Positions 56,853 through 64,000 of a stretch of 64,000 nt of DNA are shown piece after piece (position 1 is the stretch's first letter; every line of letters begins with the position of its first letter). The position numbers were made by a program, and so were the translations under genes. The stretch covers positions 1 through 64,000 of the forward strand of contig JAKSLP010000011.1 in the NCBI GenBank assembly GCA_024401115.1, given 5' to 3'. The DNA is from Bacteroidaceae bacterium (GTDB taxonomy: Bacteria > Bacteroidota > Bacteroidia > Bacteroidales > Bacteroidaceae). Below the pieces are notes generated by a model. That model ran no database searches, had not been told where the DNA came from, and worked only from the letters and a program-made list of their open reading frames with translations.

Positions 56853-57773
56853 TTAGACAGCCTTACGGGCATAGATAACATTGGATGAGAAATCCAAGAT
56901 CCATCCCTCCTGAAACATGAAACCGGAACCCAGGATACCACCCACCAAAGGTTTCTCCTCATCATCGGAAGGCAAAAGGTAATCCTGTCCATCAAAGACC
57001 TGAAATTGTTTCTCATGTTCCTGAAAATTGATTTCCTCCTCAGACTTTCCTATCGAAGCCAATTTGAATTTTACATCCTCAAACTGAACATCAAAAGTAC
57101 CAGTAAAGGCCACCACATGTCCCTTTTCACCATCACCGGCATGCTCAAATCCGCCAACCTCCAATGCACGGCGGGTAATGGTATTCATATTGGCACCCGT
57201 ATCAGCCAAGAACACAAATTCCTGCTCATCCTTACCCAGTACGCCCACCATTGGAGTCTGGAACATTTGAAAACCATAATCCAATGGGAAAAGGTAACGG
57301 CAAGTCTCCGTATTTACATTATCCTCCTTAACGGTACTGGTATGCAGCGTCATACGCTCAAAATCGATGGCTAATCCATTACGAAGCAGGAACTTCAAAC
57401 CAAGGATTCCGATTACACAACTGAATTCCATGGTCGATTCAAAATCAATTGTTTCACCCAGATAGAACGTCTCCTCAAACTTCGTATCACCGACTGCAAA
57501 GTTAAGATGAGCCGGTTTACAGAAAATCACCTCATCACCCAGTGCCGCAATTTTCTTGCACTTACCACCGGTCAATGAACCAGCAGCAACCTCCAACACC
57601 TTCTTGCTCAGGATACAATCCACCGAACAGGAATCCACCAGAAAATAGCCCTTATACCACAATCCGTTATCCCCCTGAAACGCACCCTCAACAAATGGTA
57701 AACCGTACTCCTTCAGGCCAACCAACGCTACACTGATGTTATTCTCTCTCTTCATACTTTCTTGTGTCTTCAT
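56853..57773 (-). CDS. Retropepsin-like aspartic protease-like protein
   Basis: 306 residues. Two similar lobes: lobe 1 has FLVDSCSVDCIL (Asp47) where DTG/DSG is expected, with IGILGLKFL at about 121-129; lobe 2 has the canonical FLADTGANMNTI (Asp191-Thr-Gly193) and GGILGSGFM, ending in ILDFSSNVIYARK. This matches a two-lobed aspartic protease with a damaged first Asp loop (DSC). No signal peptide is visible, so it is cytoplasmic. It forms a two-gene unit with the FtsW-like gene. Confidence 0.72.
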   Translation of the reverse strand: MKTQESMKRENNISVALVGLKEYGLPFVEGAFQGDNGLWYKGYFLVDSCSVDCILSKKVLEVAAGSLTGGKCKKIAALGDEVIFCKPAHLNFAVGDTKFEETFYLGETIDFESTMEFSCVIGILGLKFLLRNGLAIDFERMTLHTSTVKEDNVNTETCRYLFPLDYGFQMFQTPMVGVLGKDEQEFVFLADTGANMNTITRRALEVGGFEHAGDGEKGHVVAFTGTFDVQFEDVKFKLASIGKSEEEINFQEHEKQFQVFDGQDYLLPSDDEEKPLVGGILGSGFMFQEGWILDFSSNVIYARKAV

Positions 57774-57809
57774 ATTATTGCTACTTCTTTGTTTTTATTG
57801 TTTGTGTTA

Positions 57810-57838
57810 GAGAACCCATTAATCTTCAATGGGTTCTC
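57810..57838 (-). terminator. Terminator-like hairpin at the end of the helicase gene
   Basis: GAGAACCCATT / AATGGGTTCTC, an 11-bp perfect stem with a 7-nt loop that includes the helicase stop codon. Confidence 0.65.
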
Positions 57839-59891
57839 CTTCGTCAAATTCCTGGCATTTGATTCGTCGCAGCAAATAAGCTACCGCTTTGGGGGCCTTT
57901 TTGCGGCAACTTCTCAAATGCTCCATGAATTCCCACTCAGTGGCATCCGAATTGAAGAGATCCACCAATTCGCAATTATCCTCTGACTGCTTTTCCAGAA
58001 TGAGGTCTTTCCGCTGCATCAAATTACGCAAGGTCATGATGCCCCAATTGTATTTAGGACGGAAACCGATCAACTTCTGCATGAGATGCAAACCGGGGTC
58101 TCCGATATACATTTCATTGATTACAGCTATCATGTAGAGCACCTTGGCATCGGGTGTTGCCATATCGAACGAATTAGCCAACATCGCATTAGCCTCATCC
58201 GCTTCAGCATACTTTTCCTGTTTAGCCAAAGCTCTCGATTTGACATACAACGCCTCAGGACAATCATGTTCAGCCAATACAGCATCAGCATACTGCTGAG
58301 CCTCTGCGTATCTGTTTGCATACAGACAAAGAAGCGATGCCAAGAATTTGGTCGCCCAGTGATTCGAATGAAGCAAGGTTTCCGGCACCTCATTAATGAC
58401 ACCATACAAATGGTCATCACAAATCAAGGTATCCATGAAACGTTTTGCCTGCTGCAACGCTTCCTTTATGTCGTTACCATCCGCTTTTTTGGAAACCAAC
58501 ATCAAGTATTGCTTGGCAGCCTCATCGTAGTCGTTGTTCTTCAACGACTCGAAAACAGCTTTACCGCTTTCTATCTCGTTGTCAATCAACTGCACATTGT
58601 TATACTCACAGGCAAAGTTTAGTACTTCCCTATTAGTGTGAGCATATTGAGGAACCACATTCTTGGAAAGGAACAACCCGTCAAGTGTTCTCACACGGCT
58701 TAGTGCCACATAGAACTGACCATCGGCAAACATGCCACGGCTCAGATCTATCACTAGTTTATCAAAGGTCAGGCCCTGACTCTTGTGAACCGTAATGGCC
58801 CACGCCAACTTCAACGGATATTGCGTGAAAGTTCCTGTCAATTCTTTCTTGACTTTACGTTTCTCACGGTCATACTCATAAGAATAGGATTCCCACGAGC
58901 AGCAAGGTACCACGTAAGTCTCGTTACTATTGAGAGTTACGCTAATCTCATCCTTCTCCAGCTTTGTCACGGTAGCCAATGTTCCATTAGCCCAACGTTT
59001 ATGTGGGTCATTTCGAGTGAACATCACCTGTGCTCCCACTTTCAGTCGAAGCTTCTGATCAACCGGGAAACGGCTTGCCTCGAATTTGCCATCTATGGTG
59101 CCTTCAAAGACAAATTCCTCCGCATCTATCTCCTCCAAACGCTGCTGGTTAATTTTATCAGCCGTCTTGTTAATGGACACAAGAGTGATAACAGCACCAT
59201 CTTCTGCTTTAGGCTGGCAAACATGCTCGTTCAGGTGCATGATGTTCTCTGGAGAAATTTTATTCATGCGAACATTCTCCAGAACGTGCAAGAACTTCAT
59301 ATCCTCCTGACGATACACCTTTTGAAATTCAATCTTCACCACTCGCATGCGCTTTATCGCCCATGATTTGTAGAAGAAAAAGTTCTCGGTTTGGTACAAA
59401 TCCTTCATCAGATCTTTTTCCGCACCTTGTTTTATAACAGGAGGCAACTGGAACATATCACCGACAAAGATCATCTGCTTTCCACCGAAAGGCATATTGT
59501 TTCTCAGCACTTTACGCATGGTATAGTCGATAGCATCCATCACGTCGCACCGCACCATTGACACCTCGTCGATGATGATTGTATCAGCATGCAGCAATGC
59601 CTGAATTTTGGTCTCATTCATCCTTCCGCAAGTGCCAATCGGACACACTTCCAAAGGCAAGCCAAAGAACGAATGAATGGTATCACCTCCGGCAAGGATA
59701 GCCGCAACACCCGTAGGTGCAAGAGTGATGAACTCCTTCTTCACCAATTTCTGTACATTGTGAAGGAACGTAGTCTTACCTGTACCGGCACGACCAGTAA
59801 GGAAGAAACTAGAGTTGGTGTTAGCAACCAGTTCGAATGCCAATTGCATTTCACGATTCTGTGGGTCAATCTGCATATTTTCCATATTCAT
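57819..59891 (-). CDS. Pif1/RecD2-like helicase with TPR-like C-terminal part
   Basis: 690 residues. A superfamily 1 helicase core: Walker A LTGRAGTGKTTFL (33-40), ALAPTGVAA-type motif Ia, Walker B TIIIDEVSM, GDMFQLPPV, and the C-terminal AWAITVHKSQGLTFDKLVID with FYVALSRVRTLDGL. The last 250 residues are helical and repeat-like (AKQYLMLVSKKADGNDIKEA; NRYAEAQQYADAVLAEHDCP). Pif1 proteins unwind 5'-3', including G-quadruplexes. Its start overlaps the stop of the upstream gene by 4 bp. Confidence 0.9.
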   Translation of the reverse strand: MNMENMQIDPQNREMQLAFELVANTNSSFFLTGRAGTGKTTFLHNVQKLVKKEFITLAPTGVAAILAGGDTIHSFFGLPLEVCPIGTCGRMNETKIQALLHADTIIIDEVSMVRCDVMDAIDYTMRKVLRNNMPFGGKQMIFVGDMFQLPPVIKQGAEKDLMKDLYQTENFFFYKSWAIKRMRVVKIEFQKVYRQEDMKFLHVLENVRMNKISPENIMHLNEHVCQPKAEDGAVITLVSINKTADKINQQRLEEIDAEEFVFEGTIDGKFEASRFPVDQKLRLKVGAQVMFTRNDPHKRWANGTLATVTKLEKDEISVTLNSNETYVVPCCSWESYSYEYDREKRKVKKELTGTFTQYPLKLAWAITVHKSQGLTFDKLVIDLSRGMFADGQFYVALSRVRTLDGLFLSKNVVPQYAHTNREVLNFACEYNNVQLIDNEIESGKAVFESLKNNDYDEAAKQYLMLVSKKADGNDIKEALQQAKRFMDTLICDDHLYGVINEVPETLLHSNHWATKFLASLLCLYANRYAEAQQYADAVLAEHDCPEALYVKSRALAKQEKYAEADEANAMLANSFDMATPDAKVLYMIAVINEMYIGDPGLHLMQKLIGFRPKYNWGIMTLRNLMQRKDLILEKQSEDNCELVDLFNSDATEWEFMEHLRSCRKKAPKAVAYLLRRIKCQEFDEGEPIED

Positions 59892-60394
59892 TTGCTTTCG
59901 ATTTGAGGAAGAATTTGGGTTAATCTCGTATTGAAGTCACGATCTAGGTAGCTCTTATAGCAACTGTCAATGATACCTTGAACCTCTTTCTCAAGCTGTT
60001 CTTCAGGCATCGTCGATTTCTGCATTTTCAGGACTCCCAGCAAGTAGCTTTGCAACAAGTTTGCCGTCTCTTTGCGGACAAACTCCTCACCGCGGAAGGT
60101 CTTGTCGTAATCCCGTTTTTGTACCAAGTCCAACTTTTGGCCATTGAAGGCGTAAATCTCAATTCCGTCAATGTACGTCCAAGTGTGGTAAAGCCCCACC
60201 TTTTCTACAATGACGATACGGTCACAGAAACGAACGCCCATGTAGTACCGGTGTCCGTTACCACTCTCATACTCGTTGCAGATGAACATCTTCTGACCTT
60301 CGTCCCATACAGGTTCCTGTACTCTCGGATTGCCAAATGTTGGCAGGATCTTGTCAAACAAGTCCTTATTGATAGCTTTTGTCAATGAAGCCAT
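59888..60394 (-). CDS. Unknown protein, paralogue B
   Basis: 168 residues with no family I recognise. The core (GHRYYMGVRFCDRIVIVEKV, TWTYIDGIEIYAFNGQK) is shared with the neighbouring gene at 60453, which also has VRFSNRLAVYYH and FLNGITLFAWNGQK at the same places. A helical C-terminus follows (KETANLLQSYLLGVLKMQ; EVQGIIDSCYKSYL). It overlaps the helicase start, so it is probably co-translated with it. Confidence 0.75.
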   Translation of the reverse strand: MASLTKAINKDLFDKILPTFGNPRVQEPVWDEGQKMFICNEYESGNGHRYYMGVRFCDRIVIVEKVGLYHTWTYIDGIEIYAFNGQKLDLVQKRDYDKTFRGEEFVRKETANLLQSYLLGVLKMQKSTMPEEQLEKEVQGIIDSCYKSYLDRDFNTRLTQILPQIESK

Positions 60395-60452
60395 GTCTTT
60401 TGTCGTTTTTAGGGTTTGTTACTTCGTTTCAGACTCACTCCCATCATACTCC

Positions 60453-60896
60453 TTATCTAAGAAGTTTCTGATGGGTTTCCTCAATCATTCCGCGGGAGAA
60501 CTCCAGCAGTTGACTTTCAGCCACGGTTGTACCCAGGGCTTTAGCCTGACCTGCGAGATAGTCCTTCAGCATGCGAACGCTCTCTTCCTTGGCCGTATAC
60601 TCGTTGAAGCAACGCCAATTGCTACCACCCCAGAATTTCTGGGCAATGATCTCTGCCTTTTGTCCATTCCAGGCGAACAGCGTAATACCGTTCAGGAAGG
60701 TATGGAGATAGCCCTGACCAATGTGATAGTACACAGCTAGCCGGTTCGAGAATCGGACAGCCTTGAAATAGGTGTTGCCAGCAGCGCTGGTATAACCTAA
60801 GGTTAGATACACGTTCTTCTCAGGATTGTAGGTGAGAGAACTGCCAGAGAGAGCTGGAAATGCCTTTGCGGCAATGAGTGAAAGTTCTTTACTCAT
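60453..60896 (-). CDS. Unknown protein, paralogue A
   Basis: 147 residues from the ATG at 60894-60896; a longer frame lacks support. It shares the core with the gene at 59888 (about 40% similar by eye): YTSAAGNTYFKAVRFSNRL, then GQGYLHTFLNGITLFAWNGQ and ESVRMLKDYLAGQAKALG. The paralogues lie in tandem, with no signal peptide or membrane segment. Function unknown. Confidence 0.72.
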   Translation of the reverse strand: MSKELSLIAAKAFPALSGSSLTYNPEKNVYLTLGYTSAAGNTYFKAVRFSNRLAVYYHIGQGYLHTFLNGITLFAWNGQKAEIIAQKFWGGSNWRCFNEYTAKEESVRMLKDYLAGQAKALGTTVAESQLLEFSRGMIEETHQKLLR

Positions 60897-61045
60897 GATT
60901 CTTGGTTTTTGTTTGACGGGACAGGCCGTCGCCTTTTTTTGATTGAATAATAAATAATAATGTATAACAAAAACCAACTCTCTCTTTTTGAGATTTGATG
61001 GGTTGAAGTGCTACCTTTCGGCCTTACTTCAAAAGAAGACGCAGT

Positions 61046-61501
61046 TTAAGCTGCACTTCTTTTCTTACGGATATCAGCCATGCTCTGACTGGTGCATGAA
61101 ATTGTGATATGAACAGTGGTCAGATCCGCTGATCTTCCGTTTTTCTTATGGTTAGCCTGAGCCTGGCGCTTCTCCACAATACGGCGAAGGATACGAATCT
61201 GAACGCTCACTGGCTTTGACTGATTTCTTATATTCAGGTTCAGCATGTTGCCATCCAGCACCTCCACCTCAATCTTCCGGATTGTGGACTGGAACATTTC
61301 ACGGTTAGCAGCCTTACGGTATCCTGGAGTGCTTTCCATGTGCTCCCACTTTTCGTTTACTTCACGGCGCGCCGTTGCCTCTTTCTGTTTTCTGCGCTCA
61401 GCACGTGCCTGTCGGCTCTGGTGTCTTTTTATTCTACTCAAAGAATCAGATTTACAAATGTTTACTAACTCTGCGTTTGGGTTGATTTGTGTCTTTCTCA
61501 T
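61046..61501 (-). CDS. Small basic protein of unknown function
   Basis: 151 residues, very rich in Arg and Lys in the first half (SLSRIKRHQSRQARAERRKQ), with a beta-like second half (IRKIEVEVLDGNMLNLNIRN; TTVHITISCTSQSM). It could bind nucleic acid, which is only an inference from charge. It is the first gene downstream of an inverted-repeat promoter, and the two paralogues and the helicase follow in the same direction. Confidence 0.65.
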   Translation of the reverse strand: MRKTQINPNAELVNICKSDSLSRIKRHQSRQARAERRKQKEATARREVNEKWEHMESTPGYRKAANREMFQSTIRKIEVEVLDGNMLNLNIRNQSKPVSVQIRILRRIVEKRQAQANHKKNGRSADLTTVHITISCTSQSMADIRKKRSAA

Positions 61502-61545
61502 AGTTTCTTTTTTGTTATGTTATAATTTTGTTTTTGTTTGCGGTA

Positions 61546-61577
61546 CAAAGGTGCAACCTTTTATTCAGGTGTACAAC
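61546..61577 (-). promoter_or_regulatory. Promoter of the basic-protein operon
   Basis: GTTG (61574-61577), 20 bp, CACCTTTG (61546-61553), one mismatch in the -7 box. Its geometry matches the promoter at 62886-62917 base for base in spacing. Confidence 0.6.
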
Positions 61578-61591
61578 TCTATTTTCGGTTT

Positions 61592-61620
61592 TATTGGTTC
61601 CTTTTTGCATGGAACCAATA
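61592..61620. promoter_or_regulatory. Inverted-repeat operator candidate, copy 1
   Basis: TATTGGTTCC (61592-61601), 9-nt spacer, GGAACCAATA (61611-61620). The 9-bp core arm edge is 40 bp from the -7 box of the basic-protein promoter. Confidence 0.75.
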
Positions 61621-61647
61621 TCCTGCAAAAAGGAAGCCATGAAAAGA

Positions 61648-62850
61648 TTACAAGATGGTATCAGGGTTCAACCAGGTATCATCAGGTTTTGCTATCAAGC
61701 GTGCATTCTGATACACGGCATCCAAAGGCAAAATTGTCTCCGGAGTATAGTACTCATTCTCTTTATCAGGAGTAAGAATCAGTGCAAAGTCTGGCTTACT
61801 ACTGTAGGTTCCCTTCAAGTAGATAGGCATCAGCAGCTGAATTTTACCTGTCTGAGGACGATACATTGGCACGATGAACTTATAGTTTCGCTGTGCAATT
61901 GCAACGGCAAAAGAAATAGCATCATCCAATTTACGTCCCAGTTCATCTGGAGAAGCATTCTGCATATCAATCGGGAATCTGCTGCGACGCTCCTCAATGA
62001 TGTGCGTGAATTTGTCAAAGTCCTTATCTATAGTCCAAGTTGGCTGATAGATAACTTCCTCCACACGCTCAAAGAAACGAGGCTGTTCTGGCTTAACATC
62101 ACGAGGGAAGTTCAGCTTTCGCAACTCCAAGTCCTTCTTCACACGACGAGGATTTATCAGCAGTTTGGAACCGTCCTTTTGGGCACGAACTTCCGCCACA
62201 ATTAACACCTCATGGAAGAACTTATCCAGCAAATTGGTATTAAACACCAAATGTTTCCCATCCTGGCTATACACCAATTTGTTCACCGCTCCATGTTCTG
62301 CCTCTTTCTTGAGAATCTCTAAGGTGTTCTCAAGATAAGACTTCAAGATTGGATGGTTTACCGTCGATGGCTTGTTTTTGAAAGCCCAAGTCTCTGGAAT
62401 TGTATTCACTGCGATGTCATCCAGGAATTTCAACCCGTCCTCCTCGCTTTCAAAGTACAGATCTCCCCAGTGGAACATTCTGGCGGTTTTAATCTTAACT
62501 TCCAATGCCGACATTGTGCTCCAGTTTACACCTTTAAAGACCGCTTCTTTTGGTTTTCGTTCAAACCAACCAATTATTGCATCTCCACTCTGGCTGCAAA
62601 GGCCTGTTTCAATATACAAGTACGCAGCCTTCTCGCGGGTAATACTGTTTCCTTGTTTATCTTTAGAATAGCCATAACGGTTCAAGTACACGACCTGTGC
62701 CCCATCAACAATGGCATTCATTTCATTTGTACTGACCTGTTCCTCATCTGAGAGAAGGGTATTAAGCTCTGCTTTGCAGGTCTTAAGATTTGTTACGTAA
62801 CCCAACTTCAAGATTCCAGACTTCTCATTGTTACTCTTTTTTGCTTCCAT
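61648..62850 (-). CDS. DUF3825-like protein
   Basis: 400 residues from the ATG at 62848-62850. The C-terminal third (about 270-400) has the features of DUF3825 as I remember it: QPTWTIDKDFDKFTHIIEER, YRPQTGKIQLLMPIYL, and the ending LPLDAVYQNARLIAKPDDTW. The N-terminal part (VYLNRYGYSKDKQGNSITRE, FHWGDLYFESEEDGLKFLDD) belongs to the same family or is an added domain. Function unknown. It is transcribed from its own inverted-repeat promoter, next to the CRISPR array. Confidence 0.7.
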   Translation of the reverse strand: MEAKKSNNEKSGILKLGYVTNLKTCKAELNTLLSDEEQVSTNEMNAIVDGAQVVYLNRYGYSKDKQGNSITREKAAYLYIETGLCSQSGDAIIGWFERKPKEAVFKGVNWSTMSALEVKIKTARMFHWGDLYFESEEDGLKFLDDIAVNTIPETWAFKNKPSTVNHPILKSYLENTLEILKKEAEHGAVNKLVYSQDGKHLVFNTNLLDKFFHEVLIVAEVRAQKDGSKLLINPRRVKKDLELRKLNFPRDVKPEQPRFFERVEEVIYQPTWTIDKDFDKFTHIIEERRSRFPIDMQNASPDELGRKLDDAISFAVAIAQRNYKFIVPMYRPQTGKIQLLMPIYLKGTYSSKPDFALILTPDKENEYYTPETILPLDAVYQNARLIAKPDDTWLNPDTIL

Positions 62851-62885
62851 TGTTTTCTGCGTTTTTTATTTTTTAATTAACGCTG

Positions 62886-62917
62886 CAAAGGTATGACTCA
62901 TTTTTCCAGTAAGCAAG
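62886..62917 (-). promoter_or_regulatory. Promoter of the DUF3825-like gene
   Basis: CTTG (62914-62917), 20 bp, TACCTTTG (62886-62893), near consensus. Confidence 0.68.
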
Positions 62918-62932
62918 AATAATGTTCATAAC

Positions 62933-62959
62933 ATTGGTTCCTTTCTTTTTGGAACCAAT
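62933..62959. promoter_or_regulatory. Inverted-repeat operator candidate, copy 2
   Basis: ATTGGTTCC (62933-62941), 9-nt spacer, GGAACCAAT (62951-62959). The near arm is 40 bp from the -7 box, the same as in copy 1. A related half-site GGAACTAATA is at 63061-63070. Confidence 0.75.
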
Positions 62960-63247
62960 TATTAAATAAAAATCTCTACATTTCTGTTATGAATCAATTG
63001 AAATGCAGATATTTTCGAATAAACAACGTATAACATCCCGAATAATTTCTATTTTTATTTGGAACTAATATCGGATTCGTAATAGCTTAATACTGATTGC
63101 AACCGTCTTGCAACTTCTGCGCGGACTTCAAAAGGACTAACAACTTCCAAACTATCGCATTTATTTTAAATACGGCCATAGAACTCGTCATTAGAATGGA
63201 ATTCTACAGTTTCAAATATAGGCAAAGTTACACTCTTCATTTTCTGT
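62960..63247. other. AT-rich region between the operator and the CRISPR array
   Basis: No gene is visible. It contains the half-site GGAACTAATA (63061-63070) and a leftward TAACTTTG (63223-63230). A 37-nt stretch at 63108-63144 starts TTG and ends CAAC but does not match the array repeat. Confidence 0.4.
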
Positions 63248-64000
63248 GTTGTCATTTCCTTCAAATACGAAGGTTTCCACAACAGTGCAGTGGCGACTGT
63301 ATTACTCAACGCAGTTGTTATTCCCCTCAAAAACGAAGGCTTCTACAACTAAGTAACAATTAATTAATTATATTTATTAGTTGTTATTTCCCTCAAAAAC
63401 GAAGGCTTCTACAACGCACGGAGACATCATTCGTTCATTGAAATAGTTGTTATTTCCCTCAAAAACGAAGGCTTCTACAACTTGTCTTTGTAATCATAGT
63501 TGTCAATTTAGTTGTTATTTCCCTCAAAAACGAAGGCTTCTACAACATCTATGAAAACATACCGACTCAAGAGAGGTTGTTATTTCCCTCAAAAACGAAG
63601 GCTTCTACAACTTAATTCAAAAGATTTTTATGTTCGAACAAGTTGTTATTTCCCTCAAAAACGAAGGCTTCTACAACCATACAATGATTACCGTTCATAT
63701 CAAATCAGTTGTTATTTCCCTCAAAAACGAAGGCTTCTACAACGTATAGCAATGATAGGTTCTCCTCTTATAAGTTGTTATTTCCCTCAAAAACGAAGGC
63801 TTCTACAACTCTTTCAGGGAGAAGCTTTTCCTTTGTTCGGTTGTTATTTCCCTCAAAAACGAAGGCTTCTACAACAAATTTGTAGATGATGACACTAAAC
63901 ATAAGGTTGTTATTTCCCTCAAAAACGAAGGCTTCTACAACATATAAGCCATTAATCGGAGAGGTAGTGCGTTGTTATTTCCCTCAAAAACGAAGGCTTC
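63248..64000 (-). CRISPR. CRISPR array, type VI-B-like, leader-distal end
   Basis: Twelve 36-bp repeats (the last cut by the window edge) and eleven 29-30-bp spacers. Plus-strand repeats begin GTTGTTATTT and end GCTTCTACAAC; on the minus strand they begin GTTGTAGAAGCC and end AAATAACAAC, the GTTG...CAAC form and length of Cas13b repeats from Prevotella. The first repeat (63248-63283) has five changes and the second (63314-63349) one, so the left end is the old, leader-distal end; transcription should run leftward from beyond the right edge. The minus-strand transcript forms CCUUC/GAGGG with a G-U pair. No cas gene is in the window. Confidence 0.9.

Noticed and set aside
62933..62959. Inverted repeat as a transcription terminator
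   Set aside because: No T-run follows and no gene ends there; the fixed distance to a promoter fits an operator better.
63108..63144. Possible relic repeat of opposite orientation near the array
   Set aside because: It begins TTG and ends CAAC like Cas13b repeats, but the inside does not match the array repeat and it occurs once.
63512..63889. 125-codon open frame through the CRISPR array
   Set aside because: It translates repeat and spacer sequence; the repeated 'CYFPQKRRLLQ' peptide comes from the repeat unit.

Overview
The window looks like the chromosome of a Bacteroidales bacterium, most probably Prevotellaceae-like. The signs are Bacteroidetes-type promoters (TTTG, about 20 bp, TAnnTTTG) in front of many genes, almost no Shine-Dalgarno sequences, an archaeal-type ProS, an HU/SPOR protein, a DUF5112/DUF5113-type sensor kinase, and a CRISPR repeat of the kind known from Prevotella type VI-B (Cas13b) loci. 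I see no rRNA, tRNA, transposase or integrase gene.

Layout. 1-61 is the start of gap, followed by a long non-coding stretch. 630-6125 is a two-component operon (very large sensor kinase, response regulator, short AbgT-like membrane protein). 6201-9032 runs rightward: FlK-like thioesterase, LacI-type regulator, rsmG, MBL hydrolase. 9076-17577 is mostly leftward housekeeping: fhs, small winged-helix protein, TSCPD protein, YebC, pheT, dnaB and a tandem ABM lipoprotein. After ispE comes a redox cluster (18592-23011): two similar Fe-S aldo/keto reductases flanking a NapH/NapG-like polyferredoxin. 23295-27605 holds two ABC-F ATPases around a Na+/Ca2+ antiporter; the second ABC-F has a dead second ATPase domain. 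patB, proS, an OmpA lipoprotein, mtgA, the HU/SPOR protein and an FHA protein follow, then a CzcCBA-like heavy-metal efflux operon headed by a His-rich protein (33827-39821). 39951-44328 carries a CE1-type esterase, a DUF2807 protein, a lipoprotein, a ceramidase-like hydrolase and a PNPOx-like protein.

Accessory parts. 44386-49123 is a leftward module (outer-membrane beta-barrel, small membrane protein, broken TfoX, GNAT, a chimeric gene remnant, zinc-ribbon protein). It is flanked by two near-identical hairpins, and two of its promoters share an operator-like motif at the same distance from the -7 box. 49328-51210 is a compact operon of a DUF6717-like protein, a 51-residue membrane protein too short for usual gene calling, and an AAA ATPase. 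A DUF1810 fusion follows. 52921-57773 groups a divergent FtsZ, a LytTR protein, a lipoprotein, an FtsW-like protein and a retropepsin-like protein, without the other dcw genes.

The right end (57819-64000) is the most interesting part. A Pif1-like helicase, two paralogous proteins of unknown family, a basic protein and a DUF3825-like protein form leftward units. Two promoters there carry the same inverted repeat (ATTGGTTCC-N9-GGAACCAAT) exactly 40 bp upstream of the -7 box, which suggests one regulon. Next to it lies the leader-distal end of a 36-bp-repeat, 29-30-bp-spacer CRISPR array matching type VI-B. The effector gene is not in the window and would lie beyond the right edge.
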